A stretch of DNA of 25,393 bases from Paulinella micropora (GCA_019918135.1 WBZZ01005602.1:95001-120393), one strand, 5' to 3'; numbered from the stretch's first letter, positions 7,956 through 16,192 are shown. Made by a program: numbers and translations. The notes: generated by a model not told the origin, from the letters alone.

Positions 7956-9953
7956 TCAAATATATGTGTCAAAACCATACCCGTTCTGTGTTTTCAACTC
8001 CTCAGCTTCTTTTTCTTTTAAGTCCGTCCAACCGCTGGCAAATTTAAACCTATTACCTTTTGCTCTTTCTTTAAGAAACCTAATACTATGCCACCCGCAG
8101 GTTGTGCTCGTGTCGCTTTGGTTTTTAACCTGATTAACCTTCATAAGCAGATATGTGCTCGGCTTACTCTTGTCAATAAGCTGTTTCATTTGGTGTAGAA
8201 ATAGCTCAGTCGGCTTATACAGTGCGAGCGGGTCGTAGATTTGAATAGAGTCGTCTTTAATTAGGTCAATCCAAACAGCAATCCAATGTGAGCCAGGTTG
8301 GCTAGACTTATCTAAGTTCATAATAAATCCATACTTCTTTCTTTTTTCTGGTTTCAGTTTGTTTATTTCGTCGCTAGCCACGGTCCCCAAATACCAATCA
8401 TATTTCATAATATTGTCTATTTCGTCCGTCATTAGCCCGCGGTAGGGGCCTCCTCCCCCTACAACCCCTGGATTTACATCTTGCTCATCTACCTCGGGGG
8501 TGCTGGGGCTTGCCCCTGCTTCTACTGCCTCTGTTACTGCCTCATTTTGCGGTTGAACTTCCTCTACATCCGTGGTGGGGGTTGGCGGTTGAACTTCTGG
8601 CATATTTTCTGGTAATTCAATTCCGAGATGATTTGAAACTTGATTTTTAATATTTGGGTCAATTCTCATTTCAGTTACTAAGCTACTTACATAGTCCTTC
8701 TTCTTCATTTTTTTCCTGTATTTGCCCTTCTTTAAATATTTCTTAATTGTTGATATCGTCAAAAGTTTGTGGATTAATTTCTCAATCGTTTTTGCCCCAG
8801 CCCCCTCTTGGTTTATTCCCAAATAATCGGCGAGTTTCTTTCTCATTTCATCCTGGTCTATTCCTAAATCAATACCTTCATCTACTATAACTTTTGCCAT
8901 ACCAGCAGTCGTGTGTTTTCCTTTAACTTTTTTTGGCGGTTGTTTGCCTTCGGCTATCATTTTCGCTTCCAAAGCAGGGCCTAAAACTTCGTGTATTTTT
9001 AATTTTGGATACTTGTTATTTCTTAATCCACTTGAAATGTGTGTTACTTTATCTCTAATTTCAAAGTATTTCGCTGTGGCTTCCGCAGTCTTTTTTTCTT
9101 GTTCTAATTCTTTTTTGTATTGTTCCGCCAGTTCTTTCTGCTCTTCTGCTGATTGGGCGCTGGCTATTGCTTGCTCTATTCCTTTACCAAGTTTGTCAAA
9201 TTCTGTTTTAGTCAAGCTATTAATAAATTTCTTTTTAAATCCAGCTTCCTTCATTAATTCAATATATTTTTCTTTTAATTCCTTTTCAGCCTTTCTCTCT
9301 TCTTTTGTTTTCAACGGCATCCCTTTTTCTTCTGGTGCTTGTGGTGGTGCTTGTGGTGGTCCCTGTGGTGCTTGGGGTGGTGCTTGTGGTGGTGCTTGTG
9401 GCGGTCCCTGTGGTGCTTGGGGTGGTGCTTGTGGTGGTGCTTGTATGTATTGAGGGTGAAACTGTGGCGGTGGTAATAACATCAAATTGTTTTTTCTATC
9501 TTGTTCAAATTTTACATCCTCTATAAGTTTTTGCTCTCTTTTCGCCTCCCTAATTAATTCTTCTTGTCTTTCTTTAATTTCAGCATTCTCCTTCCTTTCT
9601 CTTCTTTTCTTCTCATCTTCTGCCTGTTCTCTTAACTTCTTTTCCTTTTCTTCCTGCTCGTGTATTAGTTCATATTTTTTTTGTAGGTTGTCTTGTATCT
9701 GATTGCGGTTCTCGTATTCAAGACGGTTGAATTCGGACTTAATTACTTTCTCGCGTGCTTTACCCCGCCGTTTGGGTTTGTTCATATATTTCAAAAATAG
9801 TTTAACGATTTGAAGTGTGGAAAGTTCATTCGTTTTCTTTCCAAAGTTGAGATATGCTCGCTTGCCTTTTACTTTGATATATGGTCGGCCATCTTTGGCT
9901 CTGTATATCCTCGGAGGTCGTTGTTTAAGTTTCTTCTTCGGCTTACTTCGCAT
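7956..9953 (-). CDS. Adenain/Ulp1-like maturation cysteine protease with long coiled-coil N-terminus
   Basis: The C-terminal ~110 residues have the C5/C48 protease order: His556 in GSHWIAVW, Asp574 in IYDPL, Gln612 in the NQSDTST stretch and Cys619 in TCGWHS. In adenoviruses, polintons and virophages this enzyme cleaves capsid precursors. Here it is fused to about 540 further residues: a basic start (1-40), a charged coiled coil (about 75-155), a Pro/Gln/Ala repeat (161-208), a second helical Lys/Glu region (210-310), a basic helical segment (about 380-450) and an acidic Pro/Thr-rich linker (470-530) with a Gly-rich GVVGGGG. At 665 aa it is far longer than stand-alone adenain (about 200 aa), so the N-terminal part may be a core or scaffold protein that the protease releases. 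An atataat motif precedes the start. It lies between the penton-like and basic-protein genes. Confidence 0.85.
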   Translation of the reverse strand: MRSKPKKKLKQRPPRIYRAKDGRPYIKVKGKRAYLNFGKKTNELSTLQIVKLFLKYMNKPKRRGKAREKVIKSEFNRLEYENRNQIQDNLQKKYELIHEQEEKEKKLREQAEDEKKRRERKENAEIKERQEELIREAKREQKLIEDVKFEQDRKNNLMLLPPPQFHPQYIQAPPQAPPQAPQGPPQAPPQAPPQAPQGPPQAPPQAPEEKGMPLKTKEERKAEKELKEKYIELMKEAGFKKKFINSLTKTEFDKLGKGIEQAIASAQSAEEQKELAEQYKKELEQEKKTAEATAKYFEIRDKVTHISSGLRNNKYPKLKIHEVLGPALEAKMIAEGKQPPKKVKGKHTTAGMAKVIVDEGIDLGIDQDEMRKKLADYLGINQEGAGAKTIEKLIHKLLTISTIKKYLKKGKYRKKMKKKDYVSSLVTEMRIDPNIKNQVSNHLGIELPENMPEVQPPTPTTDVEEVQPQNEAVTEAVEAGASPSTPEVDEQDVNPGVVGGGGPYRGLMTDEIDNIMKYDWYLGTVASDEINKLKPEKRKKYGFIMNLDKSSQPGSHWIAVWIDLIKDDSIQIYDPLALYKPTELFLHQMKQLIDKSKPSTYLLMKVNQVKNQSDTSTTCGWHSIRFLKERAKGNRFKFASGWTDLKEKEAEELKTQNGYGFDTYI
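8442..8468. repeat. GC-rich palindromic element, copy 2
   Basis: GTAGGGG (8442-8448) pairs with CCCCTAC (8456-8462), followed by AACCCC. It differs from copy 1 at 2905-2931 at two positions over about 26 bp but is read in a different frame. A second GC-rich hairpin (GGGGC/GCCCC, 8505-8516) lies 40 bp away in the same linker-coding region. Confidence 0.75.
9330..9443 (-). repeat. 45-bp in-frame tandem repeat coding for Pro/Gln/Ala tract
   Basis: About 2.5 copies of a 15-codon unit encode QAPPQAPPQAPQGPP-type repeats in the protease N-terminal region. The DNA copies are nearly identical, pointing to recent expansion. Confidence 0.85.
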
Positions 9954-10014
9954 TACTACTATTATATTGAGTAAAAAAAATTAATATAAGATTTTACATT
10001 CGCAGAGACTTCGC

Positions 10015-10326
10015 CTAACGAAATTTGACCGCTCCGCCTCGTTGCTTTCCATATCCTTGCTTCGCCGCAGCCCTCGCTACACGGTCCGCATAAGGCACTC
10101 CGACATCGCTCAGAAAAGTAGCACCCCTTGAAATCAATTGGTTCTTCTTGATAAACCTATTAGCATCCAATATGGCTTGTCCGACTTTTTTCCAGTTGAC
10201 TTTGCCTCCTGTTTGTTTCTTTTTTCCTTTCTTCTTACCTCCCGCTTGTGGCATTTTGACTGGGCTTGGATTGTATCCGATATTGTATCCTGCTGGTTGT
10301 GAAATAATCACTGGTGATGATGGCAT
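10015..10326 (-). CDS. Small basic GG-rich virion/core protein candidate
   Basis: This 103-aa protein has a strongly basic middle (GGKKKGKKKQTGGK) and a C-terminal module reading LISRGATFLSDVGVPYAD...AAAKQGYGKQRGG. Gly-Gly pairs occur at three points (AGG, TGG, RGG). Adenain-type proteases often cut next to Gly-Gly, and the protease is encoded immediately downstream on the same strand. A DNA-condensing core protein or a capsid peptide cleaved during maturation is therefore plausible, similar in concept to adenovirus core or VI peptides. Family membership is not established. A ctatatatag motif abuts the ATG. Confidence 0.55.
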   Translation of the reverse strand: MPSSPVIISQPAGYNIGYNPSPVKMPQAGGKKKGKKKQTGGKVNWKKVGQAILDANRFIKKNQLISRGATFLSDVGVPYADRVARAAAKQGYGKQRGGAVKFR

Positions 10327-10336
10327 CTATATATAG
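10327..10336 (-). promoter_or_regulatory. ATATA-type start-proximal motif
   Basis: A perfect palindrome, ctatatatag, lies directly against the ATG at 10326, implying an almost leaderless transcript if it is the promoter core. Confidence 0.5.
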
Positions 10337-10360
10337 TTCTAAAAAAAATAAATAATAAAA

Positions 10361-11169
10361 TTACTTAAAACGAATATTGAAGTTCTTTCGTAAATCATCA
10401 GACACCGCATCCACATACAAAAAGTTAAATCTTTCCTTCGTCGCTTCGTGATATCTGTTTAGGAAGTAATCAAACTCATATCCAAGGTCTAAATGTTTAT
10501 ATACAAGTTCCATTTTATCCACACTTTGACCTGGAAAGATTAAAATGTAGTCTAATTGTTTTATCGCCTCAGGTCTAAGGTCTTGTAGGTATTGCGAACT
10601 CATAATCACCTTTGACTTGTAGTGTCTATTTTTCTTTAACAGGTCGCTCACTGATTTATCCCTCAAGCCTGAGCCTAGGTCATCAAGAACAAACACGACT
10701 TCGGGAGTTTGATACTTAGACTGCCTCTCCGCTTTTTCGCCTCCCTCCTGCTTCTTCTTTTCGTCCTCTTTTCCAAAGTATAAAAATTTTGGCTTTTCTA
10801 CTTCCTCTTTACCGTCTTGAATGATGTCGCCTTCTTGCTCTTCATCGGGTTTATTCAGCTTGTCTAACTCATAGTTGTTTTCAAATATGTGTATATCGCC
10901 ATCGGGTTTCCCTTCTTTTTGAAGTGCTTAACCATTTCTTTGTAAATGTGGTCCTTATGTATCGTGCTGGCAATAATAACAATGCGGGTCTTTTTGTGGG
11001 CCGTCCTTTTCAGGATTTCAAACAGTGTGGTCGTCTTCCCACTCTTTTTACGAGCGAGAAGAAATATGTTAGCGAACGCCTCATCAAACAACTTATGTCC
11101 TTTTGCCAACTTGTCTCCATCTCCGTTTTGTCTGACTGGTCTAACTCGTATATCGTTAATTTTTTCCAT
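10361..11169 (-). CDS. FtsK/HerA-type genome-packaging ATPase, frame broken
   Basis: The first part (11169 down to the stop at 10864) carries a Walker A loop ARKKSGKT at residues 39-46, with Ala in place of the first Gly. The second part lies in the -1 frame, open from 10927 to 10361, and carries the Walker B strand VVFVLDDLG near 10680-10700, then KVIMSSQYL and a C-terminal ATPase tail. Together they span about 270 codons, the normal size for PLV/polinton packaging ATPases, which drive DNA into the capsid. The overlap of the open frames (10864-10927) contains an A5 run (10916-10920 on the minus strand) where a single-base change would separate the frames. The site reads C-AAA-AAG, not a canonical slippery heptamer. 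A Lys/Glu-rich insert (about 30-40 residues) lies between the Walker motifs. An aatatag motif precedes the start. Confidence 0.8.
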
Positions 11170-11173
11170 CGCT

Positions 11174-11181
11174 ACTATATT
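11174..11181 (-). promoter_or_regulatory. ATATA-type start-proximal motif
   Basis: aatatagt lies 4 nt before the ATPase ATG, within the 16-bp gap separating it from the upstream gene. Confidence 0.4.
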
Positions 11182-11185
11182 TTTA

Positions 11186-11557
11186 TCAACCCAAAAATTC
11201 TAAACAAATAACAATTCTTCCAGCTAGTTGGTCGGTCTCAATATTACCGCTGTCTGTTTTCAATACCCTAAACGAATATTGCCCGTCGGTCCAATTAATA
11301 ATTCCCAAATTGTAGCTTAGATTTGAAATGTTTGCGGTGGTGCTGTCTGCGAATGTGCCAATAATTCCAATACGGTCCATATAAAGGATTTTCGTTTTCG
11401 TTTCAGTCAAGTCATTATAATAGTGGATAAACTTAACATTCATTCTGGTTGGGGTAAAGTTCATTTGAATGTTTTTGTCAAATGTCTTACTTCCATTGAC
11501 CCCGCCTGGAAAATCATTACTGAGAAAAATAATCTTTTGGTATTTATAGTCTGTCAT
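11186..11557 (-). CDS. Unrecognised small protein in the morphogenesis block
   Basis: This 123-aa protein is predicted from composition to be mostly beta strand (FIHYYNDL, TKILYMDRIGIIGTF, IVICLEFLG). It has no Cys pairs, signal peptide or membrane helix. It sits 16 bp upstream of the packaging ATPase on the same strand and has an aatatag motif 12-19 nt before its ATG. That suggests late expression and perhaps a minor virion or cement role, but the family is not recognised. Its start lies 4 nt from the divergent plus-strand gene at 11562. Confidence 0.6.
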   Translation of the reverse strand: MTDYKYQKIIFLSNDFPGGVNGSKTFDKNIQMNFTPTRMNVKFIHYYNDLTETKTKILYMDRIGIIGTFADSTTANISNLSYNLGIINWTDGQYSFRVLKTDSGNIETDQLAGRIVICLEFLG

Positions 11558-11561
11558 TGTG

Positions 11562-11804
11562 ATGCCCTCTATATTGCTGCTTATAAACTTTTTATTAATT
11601 AATATTTCTGCTCGGACCGCTTGTGATTTCTATTCACGGGTCAGTGTCAAAAAAAATGAAAGTTGTGTGTGGTGTATTCAAAAAGGATGTGTGTATAAGC
11701 CTTTTAGTGATTGGTGTGTGAGTTTTGATGAAGCTATTCCGCTAATCTGCTCAAATGATGCTTCTTGGTATAAAGTCTATCTATATGAATGTAATGATAT
11801 TTAA
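11562..11804 (+). CDS. Secreted Cys-rich protein, PSI-like
   Basis: The ATG is at 11562 (the GTG just before it at 11559 is a less likely start), giving 80 aa. Residues 3-17 form a hydrophobic signal peptide (ILLLINFLLINISA). The mature part has seven cysteines (21, 35, 38, 43, 52, 63, 77) in the pattern C...CVWC...GC........WC, which resembles the PSI/plexin-like Cys-knot seen in extracellular proteins. It is the only plus-strand gene between 3.6 and 16.2 kb and fits tightly between minus-strand genes, overlapping the next by 4 nt (TTAA). It is probably secreted or lumenal. Host-derived origin and interference with host signalling or adhesion are speculation. Confidence 0.6.
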   Translation: MPSILLLINFLLINISARTACDFYSRVSVKKNESCVWCIQKGCVYKPFSDWCVSFDEAIPLICSNDASWYKVYLYECNDI

Positions 11805-12025
11805 TCCAACCACTCAGCCCACGGTTCAGAATAAGATATTTTTTCTGGTTTATTTTCTGCCGTTATACACAACAAACAATATTTCTGCTTATTCATATGA
11901 ACACATATCACATTATTAACATTCTTTTTTTTGCGACAGGTATCACATTCCTTACATAACTTCCATTTTTTGCTTATAAAGAATTTAGGCGGATAAAATA
12001 ATTTACAAGATTGACAATACTTCAT
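11801..12025 (-). CDS. Small zinc-ribbon protein
   Basis: There are two possible starts. The ATG ending at 12040 gives 79 aa. The ATG ending at 12025 gives 74 aa and is preceded by gatataaca, the same pattern seen before the fibre gene, so I prefer it. Counting from there, Cys4-x2-Cys7, Cys24-x2-Cys27-x2-Cys30, Cys41 and Cys50-x2-Cys53 make up one or two zinc-binding ribbons with a basic RKKKN between them. The first CxxC-F...C..C..R pattern is common in small viral and phage zinc proteins of unknown role. Nucleic-acid or protein binding is likely but not shown. It converges on the PSI-like gene with shared TTAA stops. Confidence 0.6.
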   Translation of the reverse strand: MKYCQSCKLFYPPKFFISKKWKLCKECDTCRKKKNVNNVICVHMNKQKYCLLCITAENKPEKISYSEPWAEWLD

Positions 12026-12054
12026 TGTTATATCATTCATTTTATTTTTTTAAT

Positions 12055-12402
12055 TTACTTTTTACCACCACCAGAACTTGGGGAAGGAAGGCATATCCCA
12101 ATAAGCAAGGTTAAGATGCCTACATAAGTGTTCGCAACCTCGCACGGCAAGTTCTTTTCAGACAGCCTCACGATACAAAGGGTTATAATCGCGATAATGA
12201 TACCCATTTGAAATAAGTATTTAATAAGACGGCTGTCAGTTTTTCGCTTTGTCAAACAGCAATCCCAGCTGTCCTCGTATTCGTGGTCTAATTTTTTTTC
12301 TTCCTGCTTAATTTGGACATCAAGCACACGGTTCTTTAACTCTGGGGTCATCTCGCCATCTGCTAACTCAATGACTGGTGGTGGGTGTAATCTAGGGGGC
12401 AT
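12055..12402 (-). CDS. Two-helix membrane protein
   Basis: This 115-aa protein has a Pro-rich start, an acidic amphipathic stretch (20-50) with a Cys pair at 48-49, then hydrophobic helices at about 61-79 and 88-106 ending in LPSPSSGGGKK. The arrangement (short loop with one Cys, second helix ending in LPSP) recalls small membrane proteins of large DNA viruses and PLVs. No enzymatic motif is visible. It starts inside the last codons of the fibre gene (11-nt overlap) and has no ATATA motif of its own, so it is probably expressed from the fibre transcript. A function at the host or virion membrane is inference. Confidence 0.6.
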   Translation of the reverse strand: MPPRLHPPPVIELADGEMTPELKNRVLDVQIKQEEKKLDHEYEDSWDCCLTKRKTDSRLIKYLFQMGIIIAIITLCIVRLSEKNLPCEVANTYVGILTLLIGICLPSPSSGGGKK

Positions 12403-15400
12403 TGGTAAATACTTCTGCTCTTAGTTCTGCTAGTTGGTTGGTTAAATCTTGTAGTATATTAAGCAAAGTTTTATTTTCTTTTTCTAATTTAACTACTTTT
12501 TCTGATAATTCTTGAACTGCCTTAACTATTGGGGCTATTAAATCAAAATAATTCATTGTTTTTAATTCTTCTGTTGTCCCGTCTTCTTTTGACACTTTAT
12601 GGTCTTCAACTGGATTAAAACATATTAATTTTTTTTCAACTAATTTTTCAATATCCTGAGCAATGAAACCGCAGTTCTCTCTTTTGGATTCTCTAAGTTT
12701 GAAGCACTTAGGTTTGAGCGCATTGATAAAATCTAAACCGCAGAATTCAACATCTCTTATGTCGGTTTTGTGTCGCCTGTCCGAAGTATTAACAATACCA
12801 CTGCTGGTAAGTGTTGCTCTTGTGTTTGCTCCTGTGGTTTGGAAATAACAAGTGCCGTATTCCTTAAAATACATTTCATTTGTGTTTCTCTTACAAAATA
12901 TGCCGTGGTTATCGTCAGACCACCTTATACCGCACGTAGTTGTCGTGCCGTCAGTGAAATAGAGTTGAGCGGCAGAGTTGTTAATTGTTATGTTGTTGTC
13001 TGTCTGAAAGCCACCATAGCATGCTAAAAAACCATCATTCCCTCGCAACGACATTAAAGCATTATTTGAACCATTTTCCCACACAAACCCATTGGTTGAA
13101 CTATTAGCCGCTCTAAATCTTATAGCATGACTACTAAATCCCCATCCTACTGGTGCTGTTCCTCCACTCAACGATTTACCCGCCCCAGAAGATGCCATAT
13201 AAATCCCCCAGTCTGTATTTCCTGTCTCCCACATAAATATTCCACGTGTATTCCCTCCGTCTGTTGTTCCTTGGATTGCTATTTTTGCTCCATTAGTTGA
13301 TGCCGAAGCCGTTGTTAGTGTTCCTGTGTATGTAATCCCCGCATTTGCTGTTAGTAGGCCCGCTGTGCTTATATTCATTGCCTCAGACCAGGTTATATTG
13401 CTTCCCGCGGTTATTCCTGATTTATAGTTAAAAGCGAGTTTGTTTCCATTTTTGTTTATTAAAAAGTTTGACCCGCTGTGGCTTGATTTCCAGTTCGTGC
13501 CGTCGTGATAAGCATCAAAAGCGATAATGATATTGTCGTGTGTCCAGTTCCATAATTGAAATGTTGGATATATATCCTGTGTCGTTATTGCTTGTAAATG
13601 CGCCCCTCCGATATTGCTCGCCGTTCCGTATAATTCTAAACCTCCTGTCGCCCCTACTCCTTTTGTCGTATTCCCTATGATTATTGGACGGCTTATATTT
13701 GAAGTTAATGAAGTTGTTATTTTATCACTTGCTGATATGGCTGTTCCTGTTATTGTTGTTCCTGTTATTGTTCCGCCACTCGTTATGTTGTTGCTGTTCA
13801 TATCCAAGGCACCATAAAATTTCATACCGCCCGCATTGTTAAAACGGACGATATCGGACGAAGCACTTTTATTATCCAAAAGTTTTGAAATATAAAGTCC
13901 CGCACCCTTTACCACATCAAAAGCCACATTTGTAAATAAATATCCTCGTTGGTTAGCGGTTCCGCTTGAAGCAGTATTTAGAGTATATAAGAAAGATTGA
14001 TAATCACCCGTTGTCTGACTGAAAAAGATATCTCCGCCATTTTGGTTCAATATCCTCGCCCCATTGTATGTAATGTTTCCACCATTAATGATATCTACAT
14101 TATTAAAATCGGCTTGGCTTAATAAGGTCAGTGCTCTTACATCATTTCTACTTCCATTAAATATTTTAATTCCCGTTATTGTTTGGTCTCCTGTTAGTTT
14201 TACATTTTGCCCGTCCAATGTATCTACATACGTTTTATTCGCCCCGTCCGTCGCTAATGTCGGAGTTCCGAGGTTGGCTATTTTGCTACTATTACAATCT
14301 AGCCCCGAAGCATTTACCCAACCGACTATCGCCCCATCAATAACGAAACTTACTTTTTTCGCATTTAGTTCAAAGTTATAATTTACACCTGTGCCCATAT
14401 CAAGGCATCCGATAGTTCCTATATTGGCTGTGGAGTTAAAGACCACGAATGTTCCTTTTGTTGTCGCATTTAACGAATTTCCTACTATTTCAAGCCCACT
14501 GCTAAATGTCTTAATTCCTGCTATGGTTTGGTTTCCTGTTAGTTTCACATTTTGACCGTCTAATGTGTCCGCATATCCTTTTGTTGCTCCGTCGGTTGAT
14601 AATGTTGGTGTGGCTAAGTTTGTTATTTTTCTGTTATTCAAAGATAATGTAGTGCCTGTTGCGGTCGCGATTACATTATCCCCCGCATATAAATCAACAT
14701 ATGACCCAGTTATTTGTATTGGATAATAGGCCGCGGTTGCTATTTTTTGTGCCACAATCTCTCCTATATTTGTCGCCGTATCAAAGGCAATACCGATACC
14801 ATCAAAAGCGGTTGGAGCTGTGGCACCCCGCACTTCTATTGTTGAAGTAAATTTTTTATTCCCTGCTATGGTTTGGTCTCCTGTTAATTTAACAACCGAA
14901 GTGTCAAGGGTGAAAACATCAATGCCATCAACATTACCAACATTTGTAATAGCAAAACCGCCCATATTTAAACTGCCCGTCATAGCCGTTGTGCCGTCCT
15001 TTGCCAGTTTTGTATCGGTGTATGCTTTCGTTGAAGCATCGCCGTCATAGAATGGTGCGGTTAGTCCGCTGATTACCGTTGTGCTGTTAAAATTTAAAAC
15101 ATTACTCGCCAATGTTATTCCACCGCCCGTGGTAGAAGAAAGACCGATGGAAGAACCTACAATAGATAGTGGATAACCCGTCGCCCCATCTGCCTCCGCC
15201 GAATAAATAGCACCACTATTATAGTTATAATTGAAAAATAACCTCCCTGTATTTGATGGGTTTGAATCCTTTATTCCTAAATAAGTAGTAAATATTTTAT
15301 TTCCTGCTATGGTTTGGTCTCCTGTTAGTTTAACGACGGCTGTATCAAGGGATGAAACATCAATACCATCAACAGTGCCCACATTTGTTATGTTAAAACC

Positions 15401-16192
15401 TCCCATATTTAGCCCTCCTGTCATAGTCGCTGTGCCGTCTAATCTCAGAAATGGCGATGCCACATTTCTCCATTGTCCTGTGCTGTAAATAAGCAGTTGA
15501 TTATCGGAGGGTGTGCCTGTAATTAATACATCGCTGTGTGTATTAATTGAGCCATCCGCAGACACTTTCGCATTGTTCGCTATGTGTTCTGATATCCAAT
15601 CATCAACATCTTTTGTATTTGGTAAATTTACGCCTGTTATGTTCAAATATCCGCCCATATTAATGTTGCCCGTTTCGTCCACATTTATCGGAAAGGTTTT
15701 ATTTACCCAGTTTACCGTATTATATGTGAGATAACTATTGGCGGCTATTGGTGCGGTTATGACTACATCGGATAGTGTGTCAATTGAACCAATAGTGGTA
15801 TTCCTCCATTTACCATCCACATCATTATATGTTAAGTATTGCCCGACCGTTGGTGCGGATATGTTAGTATCTATCAAATTATAAAGGCTGGTTTGATGCG
15901 GATTACTCGTATTAGAGCGGTGCTGAGTTGAGGCTTTGACCTCGTCGTTGTCCCTCACTCGTTGCTCTGTGTAGTATAAATTTTTACCTTCTTTAAGGTC
16001 TGTTGTTGATTTGGTTGCCAGTCGTGTGTCAAATCGGCCATCGGTAAAATAAAGATTTATGGGGTCAGCATCTTCTGGTATCCTGTCTGTATTTAAGCCT
16101 ATAATGTTCGTATTTGTTAAATCAAGGTTGGCTATATCTAGACTATCAACGGCTAGCTCGTTAAGGCCTAAGAGCGATTTATATTGACTCAT
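12392..16192 (-). CDS. Fibre/adhesin with C-terminal S74 intramolecular chaperone
   Basis: This 1266-aa protein is the largest in the window. The N-terminus has phage-tail-fibre-like repeats (NLYFTDGRFDTRL, then NLYYTEQRV). The shaft contains at least four VKLTGxQTIxGxKxF repeats (near residues 295, 445, 560 and 675) and repeated LNMGGFxITNVGxVDGID units, typical of trimeric beta-helical fibres. The C-terminal ~130 residues match the S74 endosialidase chaperone: SDRRHKTDI (Ser-Lys dyad near 1136-1141), GFIAQDIEKL, and a terminal heptad coiled coil (VQELSEKVVKLEKENKTLLN). In phages this domain trimerises the fibre and then cuts itself off at the conserved Ser. A role in host attachment is the natural inference. 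The start is supported by a tatataaca motif just upstream. Nearly identical internal DNA repeats suggest shaft-length variation. Confidence 0.85.
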   Translation of the reverse strand: MSQYKSLLGLNELAVDSLDIANLDLTNTNIIGLNTDRIPEDADPINLYFTDGRFDTRLATKSTTDLKEGKNLYYTEQRVRDNDEVKASTQHRSNTSNPHQTSLYNLIDTNISAPTVGQYLTYNDVDGKWRNTTIGSIDTLSDVVITAPIAANSYLTYNTVNWVNKTFPINVDETGNINMGGYLNITGVNLPNTKDVDDWISEHIANNAKVSADGSINTHSDVLITGTPSDNQLLIYSTGQWRNVASPFLRLDGTATMTGGLNMGGFNITNVGTVDGIDVSSLDTAVVKLTGDQTIAGNKIFTTYLGIKDSNPSNTGRLFFNYNYNSGAIYSAEADGATGYPLSIVGSSIGLSSTTGGGITLASNVLNFNSTTVISGLTAPFYDGDASTKAYTDTKLAKDGTTAMTGSLNMGGFAITNVGNVDGIDVFTLDTSVVKLTGDQTIAGNKKFTSTIEVRGATAPTAFDGIGIAFDTATNIGEIVAQKIATAAYYPIQITGSYVDLYAGDNVIATATGTTLSLNNRKITNLATPTLSTDGATKGYADTLDGQNVKLTGNQTIAGIKTFSSGLEIVGNSLNATTKGTFVVFNSTANIGTIGCLDMGTGVNYNFELNAKKVSFVIDGAIVGWVNASGLDCNSSKIANLGTPTLATDGANKTYVDTLDGQNVKLTGDQTITGIKIFNGSRNDVRALTLLSQADFNNVDIINGGNITYNGARILNQNGGDIFFSQTTGDYQSFLYTLNTASSGTANQRGYLFTNVAFDVVKGAGLYISKLLDNKSASSDIVRFNNAGGMKFYGALDMNSNNITSGGTITGTTITGTAISASDKITTSLTSNISRPIIIGNTTKGVGATGGLELYGTASNIGGAHLQAITTQDIYPTFQLWNWTHDNIIIAFDAYHDGTNWKSSHSGSNFLINKNGNKLAFNYKSGITAGSNITWSEAMNISTAGLLTANAGITYTGTLTTASASTNGAKIAIQGTTDGGNTRGIFMWETGNTDWGIYMASSGAGKSLSGGTAPVGWGFSSHAIRFRAANSSTNGFVWENGSNNALMSLRGNDGFLACYGGFQTDNNITINNSAAQLYFTDGTTTTCGIRWSDDNHGIFCKRNTNEMYFKEYGTCYFQTTGANTRATLTSSGIVNTSDRRHKTDIRDVEFCGLDFINALKPKCFKLRESKRENCGFIAQDIEKLVEKKLICFNPVEDHKVSKEDGTTEELKTMNYFDLIAPIVKAVQELSEKVVKLEKENKTLLNILQDLTNQLAELRAEVFTNAP
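14160..15420 (-). repeat. Diverged internal repeats in the fibre shaft
   Basis: The DNA phrase tgctatggtttggtctcctg or a near variant recurs at about 14168, 14515, 14860 and 15303, each encoding the TGDQTIAG core. The units at 14856-14990 and 15298-15420 remain similar for about 120 bp, indicating segmental duplication. Confidence 0.75.

Noticed and set aside
8911..9702. Plus-strand open frames opposite the protease gene
   Set aside because: They are antisense shadows of the protease gene, including the Pro/Gln repeat read as Gly/Ala/Cys.
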